This document shows positions 40,821-50,311 of a stretch of DNA of 64,000 bases, one piece after another. Positions within the stretch are counted from its first letter, which is position 1; every line of letters starts with the position of its first letter. Source of the DNA: an uncultured Chryseobacterium sp. (GTDB lineage Bacteria > Bacteroidota > Bacteroidia > Flavobacteriales > Weeksellaceae); contig NZ_CAKZIK010000070.1 of assembly GCF_936933875.1 (NCBI RefSeq), positions 6,634-70,633 of the forward strand. Direction: 5' to 3'. The translations under genes and the position numbers were made by a program. The notes below the pieces were generated by a model. That model did no database searches, had not been told where the DNA came from, and was given only the letters and a program-made list of their open reading frames with translations.

Positions 40821-43181
40821 TTAGATTTCTTTTTTGGCATCGTATGCCGCTTTTTTTAGTTTTGAAACTTTTGGTTCTGCTTCTGCTTTTCTGGTCACTT
40901 TTGCATTGGCAGGTTTTGTTCTTGTAGCAGGTTTTGTTTCCTTCGAAAGTGCTTTAGAATCAATTTTTGCTTCTGCTTTTGTTCCACTCACTACTTCTGC
41001 AGAAATAATACTTTCTGTCGCTTCCGTTTTTGATTTCACGACTTTCTTTGTCGTCATTGCAGTTTTCTTAGGAGCAGCAACCTTTTTGGAAGCCACCGAT
41101 TTTGCGGTCACTTTGGATTCTTTATTAGGTGATGTAACTGCACTTGCAGAAACAATTGGCTCTTTTTTAGCAGTAGCCGATTTTTTAGCGGGAGTTTTCT
41201 TCCCGGTAGCTTTCAGATGAATTTCTCCGTCTAAAGTTGCTTCGGTTTTCGAAGATTTTTTAGGCTTTGTTTTTTTTGTTTTTTTTTGCTTCAAAACAAC
41301 ACCAGCAAGAGGTGGAAGTCTTAATACAACCGCATTTGGACGGTACATCCATTCATCATCTTCTTCATCAACAATTTCTGCCATTACGCCACTTCCGCCA
41401 TATTTTTTATCATCTGAATTCAGGATAACTTCCCAACTCGTTCCTTCATCAACGCCAATTTTATAATCGAAAACTCTTGGCGTTAAATTCAAAACCGTCA
41501 TGGTGACATCATCTTCGGTTTTTCCTTTTCTTAAATAAATATAGATGGAATTATTGCTGTCGTTGGCTTCAACCCAATCAAAACCATAATGATTAAACTG
41601 ATTTTCGTACAATGAAGTTTCAGATTTATACAAATGAAGCAAATCTTTTACATAATCCTGAAGGCCTTTGTGAACGGGATATTCAAGCAAATGCCAATCT
41701 AAACTGCGGCTAAAATTCCATTCGTTGGTTTGCCCGAATTCACAACCCATAAACAGTAATTTCGCACCGGGATGCGTAAACATATACGTGTACAAAGCAC
41801 GAAGATTGGCAAATTTTTGCCATTCGTCTCCAACCATTTTATAGATTAAACTCGCTTTTCCGTGCACCACTTCGTCGTGAGACAAAGGCATCATATAATT
41901 CTCATTATACATATACATCGATGCAAAAGTGAGTTTATTATGATGATACTTTCTATTGATAGGGTCTTCTTTAAAATATTTCAGCGTATCATGCATCCAA
42001 CCCATCATCCATTTCATTCCGAAGCCAATTCCGCCATCGTGAACAGGTTTTGTGAGCAGTGGAAAATCTGAACTTTCCTCCGCAATCGTCATTGTATCGG
42101 GATATTCTTTATAAACCGCGGTATTGAATTCCTGCAAGAATTTTTTTGCTTCAAGGTTGACGTTTCCACCGAAAATATTAGGTTCCCATTCTCCTTCATT
42201 TCTGGAATAATCAAGATGAAGCATAGAAGTCACCGCATCCACACGAAGTCCGTCTGCATGATATCTGTCTAGCCAAAATAGCGCGTTTGAAATCAGAAAA
42301 GATTTAACCTCCGGTCTTCCGTAATTAAAAATATGGGATTTCCAGTCGGGATGAAAGCCTTTTCTCGGGTCTTCATGCTCGTAAAGATAAGTTCCGTCGA
42401 AAAAGTGCAAACCGTTGGCGTCGCCCGGAAAATGGGACGGAACCCAATCGAGAATTACACCGATATCATTTTTGTGAAGTTCATTAATTAAAAACATTAA
42501 ATCCTGCGGAGAACCAAAACGCGATGTTGCCGCAAAAAATCCGGTCACCTGATATCCCCAACTTGGATCATAAGGATATTCCATCACCGGCATAAATTCC
42601 ACATGCGTGAAACCCATTTCCTTAATGTAAGGAACTAATCTTTCGGCAATTTCTTTATAGTTGAAGAACTTTTCGGGATCGTCTGTTCCGCGCATCCACG
42701 AACCCAAGTGCATTTCGTAAACCGAAAGCGGCGCTTCGAGATTATTTTTTTTCCATCTTTCTTGCATCCAACTTTCATCATTCCATTCAAACCAAGTAGT
42801 AGAAACGAGTGATGAAGCCTGAACATTCTGTTCCCAACTTAAAGCAAAAGGGTCGCTTTTCTCCAATAAAACACCTTTTTCAGTTCGGATGCCGTATTTA
42901 TAAAGAGTTCCCCAAGTTAAACCTGCAATAAATCCTTCCCAAATTCCTGAACCATCCCATCTTGGATACAATTTGTGCGAATAAGAATGCCATCCGTTAA
43001 AATTTCCGATAACAGAAACTTCTTTTGCGTGTGGCGCCCAGACTGAAAAATAAACTCCGTTCGTTCCGTTATTTTCAACAGAATGCGAACCGAATTTATC
43101 GTAAAGACGAAAATGTTTCCCCTCTTTAAAGAGATAAATATCGTGTTCGGTAAAAAGTGAAAAAGGCTGAACTGAGCTCAT
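40821..43181 (-). CDS. glgB: 1,4-alpha-glucan branching enzyme with a lysine-rich C-terminal tail
   Basis: This GH13 enzyme creates alpha-1,6 branches in glycogen. Its 786 residues include a CBM48 domain (about 35-125), a GH13 barrel with Asp315 in GLRVDAV, Glu368 in IAEESS and Asp436 in LSHDEV, and a C-terminal beta domain ending near 630 (LAGVVLKQ). Residues 631-786 are an added tail of 156 residues, about a quarter lysine, with Ala, Thr, Ser and Pro in motifs such as KKTPAKKSATAKKEP. It resembles histone H1-like tails and is presumably disordered and strongly basic. Most GlgB proteins end after the beta domain. It heads the glgB-glgA-glgC operon. Confidence 0.95.
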   Translation of the reverse strand: MSSVQPFSLFTEHDIYLFKEGKHFRLYDKFGSHSVENNGTNGVYFSVWAPHAKEVSVIGNFNGWHSYSHKLYPRWDGSGIWEGFIAGLTWGTLYKYGIRTEKGVLLEKSDPFALSWEQNVQASSLVSTTWFEWNDESWMQERWKKNNLEAPLSVYEMHLGSWMRGTDDPEKFFNYKEIAERLVPYIKEMGFTHVEFMPVMEYPYDPSWGYQVTGFFAATSRFGSPQDLMFLINELHKNDIGVILDWVPSHFPGDANGLHFFDGTYLYEHEDPRKGFHPDWKSHIFNYGRPEVKSFLISNALFWLDRYHADGLRVDAVTSMLHLDYSRNEGEWEPNIFGGNVNLEAKKFLQEFNTAVYKEYPDTMTIAEESSDFPLLTKPVHDGGIGFGMKWMMGWMHDTLKYFKEDPINRKYHHNKLTFASMYMYNENYMMPLSHDEVVHGKASLIYKMVGDEWQKFANLRALYTYMFTHPGAKLLFMGCEFGQTNEWNFSRSLDWHLLEYPVHKGLQDYVKDLLHLYKSETSLYENQFNHYGFDWVEANDSNNSIYIYLRKGKTEDDVTMTVLNLTPRVFDYKIGVDEGTSWEVILNSDDKKYGGSGVMAEIVDEEDDEWMYRPNAVVLRLPPLAGVVLKQKKTKKTKPKKSSKTEATLDGEIHLKATGKKTPAKKSATAKKEPIVSASAVTSPNKESKVTAKSVASKKVAAPKKTAMTTKKVVKSKTEATESIISAEVVSGTKAEAKIDSKALSKETKPATRTKPANAKVTRKAEAEPKVSKLKKAAYDAKKEI

Positions 43182-43399
43182 AATTTGTGATTTATTTTTT
43201 TAATGTTTTCAGCATACTAATTTACAAATTATCAGTTTATTTTATCATTTTAAGACAATAAAATTTCATCATAACCCTAAAAAAAGTATTCCTTTCGTAA
43301 ATCTATTAAATTTTCGGATGTTAACCTTAATTCATCTAAATAATTTTAGCCTGAGGAAAATATTTTCTAAATTTATCTTTTAAAACTGTTCAAAAGCTG
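43182..43399. other. Divergent control region between glgB and the esterase gene
   Basis: This 218-bp AT-rich gap contains no gene. No clean TTG/TAnnTTTG pair was found; ATAATTTG near 43223 (minus, one base off the consensus) is the nearest candidate for glgB. Control of glycogen synthesis should act here. Confidence 0.3.
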
Positions 43400-44539
43400 A
43401 TGAGATTTAATCTGTACACAGAAGATGTAGATGCGAGAGCGATATTTATTACCGGAAATTTCAACGGCTGGAAGCCCAAAGACCTTAGTTACGAGCTTCA
43501 ACGAACAGATGCCAACAATTTCTACATTGATGTAGAAGACGAAATTCTCCCCGAAAAAATCGAATACAAATACACGAAAGGTGGCTGGGAAAACGTAGAG
43601 CTCGACAAATTCGGAAGCATTACACCCAACAGAAAAACCACTAAAAAAAGAAAGGAAATCAATGACACTGTTGATAAATGGCGTTTGAACTGGGGTCCTT
43701 TCAAAGAAGAATTTTTCCCGATTGTAGAAGTTATTTCAGAGAAATTTTATATTCCGCAACTCGACCGTTACCGAAAAGTTTGGGCGCTTCTTCCCTACGA
43801 TTATTATACATCAGAAAAAACTTATCCCGTTCTTTATTTACAGGATGCGCAGAACCTTTTTAATGAAAATTCTGAGTTTGGGAACTGGGAAATCGATAAA
43901 AAACTTTCGCTTCTTGCAGAATACGGACGTGGAGATTTAATTGTTATCGCTGTAGAACATGGAAGTGAAGACCGTATTAAAGAATATATTTTTGATAACG
44001 ATTCTGTCGCTAAAGGTTCCGAAGGAAAAAAATACATCCGTTTCATTACTGATACATTAAAACCTTACGTTGATTTAAATTTCCGAACTAAAAGAGACCG
44101 TGAAAACACCGGAATTGGTGGCAGTTCTCTAGGTGGTTTAATCAGTATTTACAGTGGTTTTCTGTATCCGGAAGTGTACAGCAAACTCATGATTTTTTCT
44201 CCTTCACTTTGGGTGGAACCACAGAATAATTTCCCTTTGTTGAGTTTCCGAAATCCTTACAACATCAAAATTTATCTTTATGGTGGTGAATTAGAAGGCT
44301 CAAGAATGGTAAAAAGAATCCGAGTTTTTGAAAATAATTTACAGAAATGGGAGTATAAAAAACTGTTCAATTTCGAATTTAAGACCAACATCAATCCGGA
44401 AGGAACTCATAACGAATTTTACTGGTCACAGGAATTTCCGAAAGCTGTAGAATGGCTGTTCTACAATAATGAGGGAAATCCGGCGGAAGTCGCACCACAA
44501 CTACAATCCGAAGACTTAAACTACGAAGCTAATGATTAA
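43400..44539 (+). CDS. Esterase-like alpha/beta hydrolase with an N-terminal CBM48-type domain
   Basis: The 379-residue protein has an N-terminal beta-sandwich (about 1-75) with ARAIFITGNFNGWKPKDL, like the E-set/CBM48 domains that bind alpha-glucans. A PF00756-type (Fes/esterase D) hydrolase fold follows (about 105-355). The nucleophile is Ser243 in GIGGSSLGG, Asp149 is in YLQDAQNLF, and GTHNEFYW near 335-342 probably holds the catalytic histidine. There is no signal peptide. It is divergent from glgB, so a glycogen-related role is possible. The M17 peptidase gene overlaps its end by 8 bp, indicating coupled translation. Confidence 0.85.
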   Translation: MRFNLYTEDVDARAIFITGNFNGWKPKDLSYELQRTDANNFYIDVEDEILPEKIEYKYTKGGWENVELDKFGSITPNRKTTKKRKEINDTVDKWRLNWGPFKEEFFPIVEVISEKFYIPQLDRYRKVWALLPYDYYTSEKTYPVLYLQDAQNLFNENSEFGNWEIDKKLSLLAEYGRGDLIVIAVEHGSEDRIKEYIFDNDSVAKGSEGKKYIRFITDTLKPYVDLNFRTKRDRENTGIGGSSLGGLISIYSGFLYPEVYSKLMIFSPSLWVEPQNNFPLLSFRNPYNIKIYLYGGELEGSRMVKRIRVFENNLQKWEYKKLFNFEFKTNINPEGTHNEFYWSQEFPKAVEWLFYNNEGNPAEVAPQLQSEDLNYEAND

Positions 44540-45947
44540 AATTTTCAATAAAAACAATAAAAAGTACACTCAGGTTTTCAATTTTTTCACCGAAGAAAAT
44601 TGGGAAAAACAAAAAAGTAATTACACCAAAAATTTTCAGGCTTTTTTCAGTGGAAAAAAAGCTGAATTTGCCGTTATTACTGATGATGAAACAACTCAAT
44701 ATTTTATAGGAATCGGAAAGGAAAATTTTCAAAATTTTGAATTGCAGCAGGTAGCGAACAAATTTTCCATTCAAAACAAAAAAAATCTTCAGGCTGCCCC
44801 AACAAAAATCAACGGAGATTTCAGCGAAGAAGAGTTTTCGGAAATTGTAAAAGGGCTTTTGCTGGGAACATACAGCTATCCTTTCAAACCAGAACACGCT
44901 TTCTGGGATAAAAATTTTGAGCTTCATTACGAACATTTAAGCCAGAAAAAACTGGACAAAATTTCTGAAAAAGCATCAGCAATCTTCAATGGACAAAGCG
45001 TTTGCATGGATTGGTTAAACAAACCTGCGAATTTTAAAAACGCAGAACAAATCAACTCTTTTCTTAAAAATCTAGCCAAAGAAAAAAAACTGAAATACAC
45101 CGTTTTCAACCGTAAAAAATGCGAAGAATTGGGTTTAGGCGCGTATCTTTCGGTTAATCAGGGAAGTGCAAAAGATGCCGCTTTTACCATTTTAGAATAT
45201 AAATCTGCAGAAAAAAATGCAAAGACAGTTGGTTTAGTTGGAAAATGCGTTTTGTTTGACACAGGCGGAATTTCTCTGAAAAATCCAGATAATATGCACT
45301 ACATGAAAAGTGATATGGGAGGCGCAACTGCGGTGATTGGAGCTTTAATTTCCGCTGCAGAACTTCAGCTTCCTATCAATATTATCGCGATTTTGCCTAT
45401 TACGGACAATGCCATTTCCCGCGATGCATATCTTCCAAGTGATGTGATTAAAGCTTATAACGGAAAAACGATTGAGGTTCTGAACACCGATGCAGAAGGG
45501 CGAATGACCCTTGCAGACGGACTTTCTTACCTCTCGAAAAATTATAAAACCGATGTTCTTTTAGATTTGGCCACTTTAACCGGAAGTGCGGTACGAATGT
45601 TTGGTGATACTTGTGGAGCACTCTTTTCCAATGATGAAAAATTGATGAAAAACATTTTGAAATCTGCTGATAAAACCAATCAACGGCTTTGGAATCTTCC
45701 CCTTTGGGATGTTTGGAAAGACGATATCATTTCGGATGTTGCAGATTTTAAGAATATCTCAATGAAACCGATTGGAGATTGCATAGTTGCAGCCAAATTT
45801 TTAGAACAATTCATTGAAAATCATCCAAGTTGGGCACACTTTGATATTGCAGGAGTAGCATTTGGAAATGTTGGTTACGCGAAGGAAAAAGCTGCAACCG
45901 GATACGGAGTACAACTTTTGGTCGATTTTATTGAAAATTTTCAGTAA
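44532..45947 (+). CDS. M17 leucyl aminopeptidase family protein
   Basis: This two-metal aminopeptidase has 471 residues. The C-terminal catalytic domain retains the usual ligands: Lys238 and Asp243 in GKCVLFDTGG, Asp261 in MKSDMGG, Asp320 and Glu322 in LNTDAEGR, with Arg324 for bicarbonate binding. The N-terminal 160 residues are divergent. It is cytoplasmic and overlaps the esterase gene by 8 bp. It precedes the ATP-grasp cluster by 143 bp and might hydrolyse or process its product, though ordinary peptide turnover is equally possible. Confidence 0.92.
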   Translation: MIKIFNKNNKKYTQVFNFFTEENWEKQKSNYTKNFQAFFSGKKAEFAVITDDETTQYFIGIGKENFQNFELQQVANKFSIQNKKNLQAAPTKINGDFSEEEFSEIVKGLLLGTYSYPFKPEHAFWDKNFELHYEHLSQKKLDKISEKASAIFNGQSVCMDWLNKPANFKNAEQINSFLKNLAKEKKLKYTVFNRKKCEELGLGAYLSVNQGSAKDAAFTILEYKSAEKNAKTVGLVGKCVLFDTGGISLKNPDNMHYMKSDMGGATAVIGALISAAELQLPINIIAILPITDNAISRDAYLPSDVIKAYNGKTIEVLNTDAEGRMTLADGLSYLSKNYKTDVLLDLATLTGSAVRMFGDTCGALFSNDEKLMKNILKSADKTNQRLWNLPLWDVWKDDIISDVADFKNISMKPIGDCIVAAKFLEQFIENHPSWAHFDIAGVAFGNVGYAKEKAATGYGVQLLVDFIENFQ

Positions 45948-46090
45948 ATCTTTAGTTTATTAGAAAATTTCTCCCTATAATTGAAAGTGAATTTCCATAT
46001 CTCGAAGAAATTTGAAAAATCAGTATTGATTATTTAATAATTTTTCTCTTTCTTTTTTGAAAATTCATCAATTTTTAAAAATCACTCAAA

Positions 46091-47299
46091 ATGGAGAAAA
46101 CTATCGTTTGCATTTCCTGTTACTATAAAGGATATGATTTTATGGACGAGATGAAGAAACTTGGTAACAAAGTTATCCTCATTACATCGGAAAATATCAA
46201 AGAAAAAAACTGGCCATGGCATGCTATTGACGAAGTTTTCTACATGGCCGAAGTGGAGCCTTCCATTTGGAATCTCGACCATTTGGTTCAGGGATTTTCT
46301 CATTTAATGAAGTCCCGAAAAGTGGATGCAGTAGTTGCTTTGGACGATTATGATGTTGAAAAAGCTGCTTTAATCCGCGAAACGTTCCGAATTCCGGGAA
46401 TGGGACAAACAACACACCGATATTTCCGTGATAAACTGGCAATGCGACAGATGGCCAAAGATTCAGGCATCGATGTTCCGGAATTTACCTCTATTTTTAA
46501 TGATGAAGTGATTGATGAATTCGCAGACAAAGTTCCCTCACCTTGGGTTCTAAAGCCACGTTCAGAAGCTTCTGCGACGGGAATCAAAAAACTAAATTCC
46601 AAAGAAGAACTTTGGGAAGTCGTGAATGCTTTAGGTGAAGAAAGACACAAATTTTTGTTGGAAAGTTTCAAACCCGGCGACGTTTTTCATGTAGACAGTT
46701 TAACTTTCAAGAAAGAAATTGTTTTCACTTCTGCTTCACAATATTTAGCTCCGCCCATGCAGGTTTCTCATGAAGGCGGCGTTTTCCGCTCCAAAACTTT
46801 AAACCGTTATTCGGAAGAGTTTAAGGCACTTGAAGAAGCTAACAGAAAAGTTTTAACCAATTTTGGTTTGCAAAACGGCGCTACACATACCGAATTTATC
46901 CGTGGAAAAGCAGACGGAAAATGGTACTTCCTCGAAACTTCTTCCAGAGTTGGAGGTGCACATATTCCGGATTTGGTGGAAGCTTCAAGCGGAATTAATA
47001 TTTGGAGAGAATGGGCAAAAATTGAAGATGCACTTCTCCGAAACAAAAGTTATGAGGTTGCAAAACCAACAGGATTTTCTGCAGGATTAATTATTGCTTT
47101 GGCCAAAGAATTAAAACCGGATTACGCAGAATTTGAATGTGAAGAAGTGGTAAGGTTTTTACCGATAGATTACCACGTCGGAATCGTTTACAAATCTGAT
47201 AAAACAGAGATGGTTCAGCAAAGACTCGATGAAGCAGCAGAAAAAATTAATGACCATCACCTGAATATTTTGCCCCCAAAAAGCAAACCATCTAGCTAG
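46091..47299 (+). CDS. ATP-grasp amide ligase-like protein 1
   Basis: This predicted ATP-dependent carboxylate-amine/thiol ligase has 402 residues. The pre-ATP-grasp domain (about 1-110) is followed by the nucleotide-binding lysine in PWVLKPRSEASATGI (about 151-165) and the metal-binding ETSSRVGGAHIPDL near 282-295. There is no carrier protein or adenylation domain beside it. It opens a set of six same-strand genes with two more ATP-grasp-like proteins, a YbdK-type ligase, a hydrolase and a glutamine amidotransferase-like protein. Substrates are unknown. Confidence 0.85.
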   Translation: MEKTIVCISCYYKGYDFMDEMKKLGNKVILITSENIKEKNWPWHAIDEVFYMAEVEPSIWNLDHLVQGFSHLMKSRKVDAVVALDDYDVEKAALIRETFRIPGMGQTTHRYFRDKLAMRQMAKDSGIDVPEFTSIFNDEVIDEFADKVPSPWVLKPRSEASATGIKKLNSKEELWEVVNALGEERHKFLLESFKPGDVFHVDSLTFKKEIVFTSASQYLAPPMQVSHEGGVFRSKTLNRYSEEFKALEEANRKVLTNFGLQNGATHTEFIRGKADGKWYFLETSSRVGGAHIPDLVEASSGINIWREWAKIEDALLRNKSYEVAKPTGFSAGLIIALAKELKPDYAEFECEEVVRFLPIDYHVGIVYKSDKTEMVQQRLDEAAEKINDHHLNILPPKSKPSS

Positions 47300-47331
47300 A
47301 ACACTTACCTATTTGAATTAAAAAATATTTT

Positions 47332-48045
47332 ATGCCAAAAATTGAGCACACCGATTTCTACTCCCATATTTTAGGAATGAGCCTCAATGTGGAAGTTACA
47401 GGACATTATGGTTATCCTATCATTATGTTTCCAACTTCACGTGGTTCTTATACCCAAAACCACGATTTTAAACTGAACGAAAGCATCAATTGGTTTATAG
47501 AACAGGGAATTGTAAAATTATATAACGTACAAACCATTGACGGTTTAAGTCTTTACGACAAAGGAATTCATCCTGCAGACAGAATCCGCAACTACGAAAT
47601 GTGGGTTCAGTTTATGAGGCAGGAATACGTTCCCTATATTCAAAAAGTTCATCAAACACACCGTGTCGCTGTTGCAGGAGCAAGTTTCGGAGGTTATCAT
47701 GCGTCCAATTTCGCTTTCCGATATCCGGATTTAGTTTCGCACATGTTCTGTCTTTCCGGCGCTTTTACCATTCGAGATTTTATGGATGGCTACAGCGATG
47801 ATTTGGTTTATTTCAACTGTCCGCGTGAATTCGTGAACAACGACGAAGCCTGGAAATACAAACACATGCACATTGTTTTAAGCACTTCCGACCAAGATAT
47901 TTGTCTGGAACAAACCAGAGAAATGGCCGGGATTTTAACTTCAAAAGGAATCAACCACTGGTACGACGAAAGAAAATGGATTTCACACGACTGGCCTTTG
48001 TGGAGAATGGTTTTCCCAATGTTTATCGGAAGATTTTTCGGGTAA
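47332..48045 (+). CDS. Alpha/beta hydrolase (esterase-like) in the ATP-grasp cluster
   Basis: The 237-residue cytoplasmic hydrolase has nucleophile Ser118 in VAGASFGGYHASN. The C-terminal stretch ISHDWPLW probably carries the catalytic histidine, and LSTSDQDICLE the acid. Its length and IMFPTSRGSYTQNHDF near 31-46 fit the minimal esterase family found with ATP-grasp genes. It lies 32 bp after ATP-grasp 1. It may hydrolyse an ester or thioester intermediate or the final product. Confidence 0.85.
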   Translation: MPKIEHTDFYSHILGMSLNVEVTGHYGYPIIMFPTSRGSYTQNHDFKLNESINWFIEQGIVKLYNVQTIDGLSLYDKGIHPADRIRNYEMWVQFMRQEYVPYIQKVHQTHRVAVAGASFGGYHASNFAFRYPDLVSHMFCLSGAFTIRDFMDGYSDDLVYFNCPREFVNNDEAWKYKHMHIVLSTSDQDICLEQTREMAGILTSKGINHWYDERKWISHDWPLWRMVFPMFIGRFFG

Positions 48046-48056
48046 AGTTATGGTTT

Positions 48057-48100
48057 GAATTTTCAAATTTTCAAATCGACACATTTTCAAATTTTAAATA
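48057..48100. repeat. Period-8 repeat ATTTTCAA in the cluster spacer
   Basis: Three ATTTTCAA units surround ATCGACAC. It belongs to the same class of degenerate short-period intergenic repeats as the heptamers, and lies between the hydrolase and ATP-grasp 2 genes. Confidence 0.65.
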
Positions 48101-48115
48101 TTAAAAAAACATATT

Positions 48116-49069
48116 ATGGCAAAAAAAGTAGGAATATTATTCGGAATGGAAGACACTTTTCCGTGGGCTTTTATCGATAGAGTAAATGAATTGGGCGGCG
48201 GTAAAATTATCGCCGAACCCGTTCAGATTGATAAACTGGAACAGGGTGCAGATTATGGCTACGCAGTAATTATCGACAGAATTTCGCAGGACGTTCCTTT
48301 CTACAGAGCATACCTGAAAAATGCAGCAGTTAATGGAACTTATGTCATTAACAATCCTTTTTGGTGGAGTGCTGACGAAAAATTTTTCAACAACGCTTTG
48401 ATGTCGAAACTGGGAATCCCGCTTCCTAAAACCGTTTTGCTTCCGTCTCATGAAAGACCAACCAACACAAGTGAAACATCTTTTAGAAACCTAAAATTCC
48501 CTCATGATTGGGATTATATTTTCAATTACATCGGTTTTCCGGCTTACATGAAACCTCACGACGGTGGTGGTTGGAGAAACGTTTACCGAGTTGAAAATCC
48601 TGATGATATGTGGGAAAAATTAGGCGAAACTGAACAGTTGGTGATGATGGTGCAGGAAGAAATTGTTTTCGAAGATTATTACAGAGTGTATTGTTTGGGG
48701 AAAAAATACGTGCATATTATGCCTTATGAACCAAGAAATCCACATCATTTAAGATACGCAACAACGCATCAAACAGAAGGTGAAGCACGTGAAAAACTGC
48801 TGAAAACTATTCACGATTACACCATTAAAATGAATGAAGCTTTAGGATACGATTTCAACACTGTTGAATTTGCAGTTCGCGACGGAATTCCTTATGCTAT
48901 CGACTTCTGTAATCCGGCTCCTGATGCAGACCGAAATTCCGTGGGTGAAGAAAACTTTGCGTGGATTGTAGAACACGCTGCAAAATTTGCTATTGAAAAA
49001 GCGAAAGAATACAAACCGGGAACTCCAAACATTTCATGGGGAACTTTTGTAAAAGATTCGGTGAAGTAA
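48116..49069 (+). CDS. ATP-grasp amide ligase-like protein 2
   Basis: The 317-residue ATP-grasp protein starts with KVGILFGMEDTFPWAFIDRVNE (a pre-ATP-grasp nucleotide-like fold). Its ATP-grasp core has GFPAYMKPHDGGGWRNVYRV (about 141-160) and the metal-binding end YAIDFCNPAPDADRNS (about 261-276). The glycine-rich HDGGGW loop is distinctive. No signal peptide. It lies between the hydrolase and the YbdK-type ligase in the same orientation. Together the set suggests successive ATP-driven amide bonds. Confidence 0.85.
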   Translation: MAKKVGILFGMEDTFPWAFIDRVNELGGGKIIAEPVQIDKLEQGADYGYAVIIDRISQDVPFYRAYLKNAAVNGTYVINNPFWWSADEKFFNNALMSKLGIPLPKTVLLPSHERPTNTSETSFRNLKFPHDWDYIFNYIGFPAYMKPHDGGGWRNVYRVENPDDMWEKLGETEQLVMMVQEEIVFEDYYRVYCLGKKYVHIMPYEPRNPHHLRYATTHQTEGEAREKLLKTIHDYTIKMNEALGYDFNTVEFAVRDGIPYAIDFCNPAPDADRNSVGEENFAWIVEHAAKFAIEKAKEYKPGTPNISWGTFVKDSVK

Positions 49070-49114
49070 TCTTTCTTAAATCATTGAAAAAAAATTGTTG
49101 AATGCAACCAAAAC

Positions 49115-49139
49115 CCTTTCAGAATAAAAAACTGAAAGG
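49115..49139 (+). terminator. Attenuator-like hairpin inside the ATP-grasp cluster
   Basis: CCTTTCAG and CTGAAAGG form an 8-bp stem with a 9-nt A-rich loop. No T-tract follows, so it is more likely an mRNA-processing or attenuation element than a full stop. Confidence 0.4.
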
Positions 49140-49159
49140 TAATTTAAAAACACAAAACT

Positions 49160-50266
49160 ATGCACCAATTCACCATCGGAATCGAGGAAGAATATCAAAT
49201 CATTGATGTAGAAAGCCGTGATTTGGTTTCCCATGTTTCCAAAATTATCGAAGGCGGAAAAGCCACTTTAAGCGAAAATTTAAAGCACGAAATGCATGAA
49301 TCCATGATTGAAATGGAAACCGGCATTTGCCAAAATATTCATGAAGCACGGTCGGAACTTACGCAACTTCGTCAGCATTTAATTAAAATTGCTCACGAAC
49401 AGAATCTTCGGGTTTCAGGCGGTGGAACTCATCCTTTTTCCCACTGGAAAGAAAATTCCATCACGCAAGGCGAACGCTACATCAAAATCGTGGATGATAT
49501 GGGCGATGTTGCGCGTGGAAATCTTATTTTCGGACTTCATGTTCACATCGGAATTCCGAACCGTGAAGAAGGCGTAAGAATTCAGAATGTGATGCGCTAT
49601 TTTTTGCCGCACATTTATGCACTTTCAACCAATTCGCCTTTCTGGATTGGCAGAAATACAGGCTTTAAATCCTACAGACAGGAAGTTTTTGCCAAGTTTC
49701 CAAGAACCGGAATCCCGAGTTATTTCAGCAGCCTTGCCGAATTCGACAGCTATGTTGATTTAATGGTGAAAACCGGAACAATCGATAATGCCAAGAAAAT
49801 TTGGTGGGATTTGAGAGTTCATCCGTTCTACCCTACTATTGAATTCAGGATTTGCGATATGCCGCTTCGTTTGGACGAAACCGTTTGTTTGGCTGCGATT
49901 ATGCAGGCTTTGGTGGCTAAAATTTACAAACTTCATCAGCAGAATTTAAGTTTCAGAAGTTACAGAAGACTTTTACTCAACGAAAACAAATGGCGCGCTT
50001 CCAAACAGGGTATTGAAGCTCATTTGATAGATTTTGGGAAAGAAGAAAGCGTTCCTTACCACGTACTTTTGGGAGAATTATTGGAATTTATTGATGATGT
50101 TGTAGATGATTTGGATTGCCGCAAAGAAGTGGAATACGCCTGGGAAATTATGAAAAACGGAACCGGTGCAGACCGACAACTCAAAGTTTTCGAAGAAACC
50201 GGCGACCTTACAAAAGTGGTGGATTATATGATTTCCGAAACCGAATACGGCATAACTCATTCATAA
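49160..50266 (+). CDS. YbdK-type carboxylate-amine ligase (GCS2 family)
   Basis: This glutamate-cysteine ligase-like enzyme has 368 residues. It starts with FTIGIEEEYQIIDVESRDLV, the family hallmark; EMETGICQNIHEARSEL, HVHIGIP (about 126-132) and FRICDMPLRLDETV (about 235-248) are other conserved motifs. Family members form gamma-glutamyl-type amide bonds from ATP, a carboxylate and an amine. It does not sit with glutathione synthetase but with ATP-grasp ligases, which implies a different small product. Confidence 0.9.
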   Translation: MHQFTIGIEEEYQIIDVESRDLVSHVSKIIEGGKATLSENLKHEMHESMIEMETGICQNIHEARSELTQLRQHLIKIAHEQNLRVSGGGTHPFSHWKENSITQGERYIKIVDDMGDVARGNLIFGLHVHIGIPNREEGVRIQNVMRYFLPHIYALSTNSPFWIGRNTGFKSYRQEVFAKFPRTGIPSYFSSLAEFDSYVDLMVKTGTIDNAKKIWWDLRVHPFYPTIEFRICDMPLRLDETVCLAAIMQALVAKIYKLHQQNLSFRSYRRLLLNENKWRASKQGIEAHLIDFGKEESVPYHVLLGELLEFIDDVVDDLDCRKEVEYAWEIMKNGTGADRQLKVFEETGDLTKVVDYMISETEYGITHS

Positions 50267-50286
50267 TCAAATAACTTTAAATTTTC

Positions 50287-50294
50287 TAAATTTG
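50287..50294 (+). promoter_or_regulatory. Candidate internal promoter -7 box before the amidotransferase-like gene
   Basis: TAAATTTG matches TAnnTTTG, 17 bp before the ATG at 50312. No -33 TTG found. Confidence 0.4.
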
Positions 50295-50311
50295 TAGCGA
50301 AATTAAAAAGT

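Noticed and set aside
40834..41220. Antisense frame that reads like a membrane protein opposite the glgB end
   Set aside because: It is the mirror of the Lys/Ala-rich tail codons; the hydrophobic look is a by-product of that composition.
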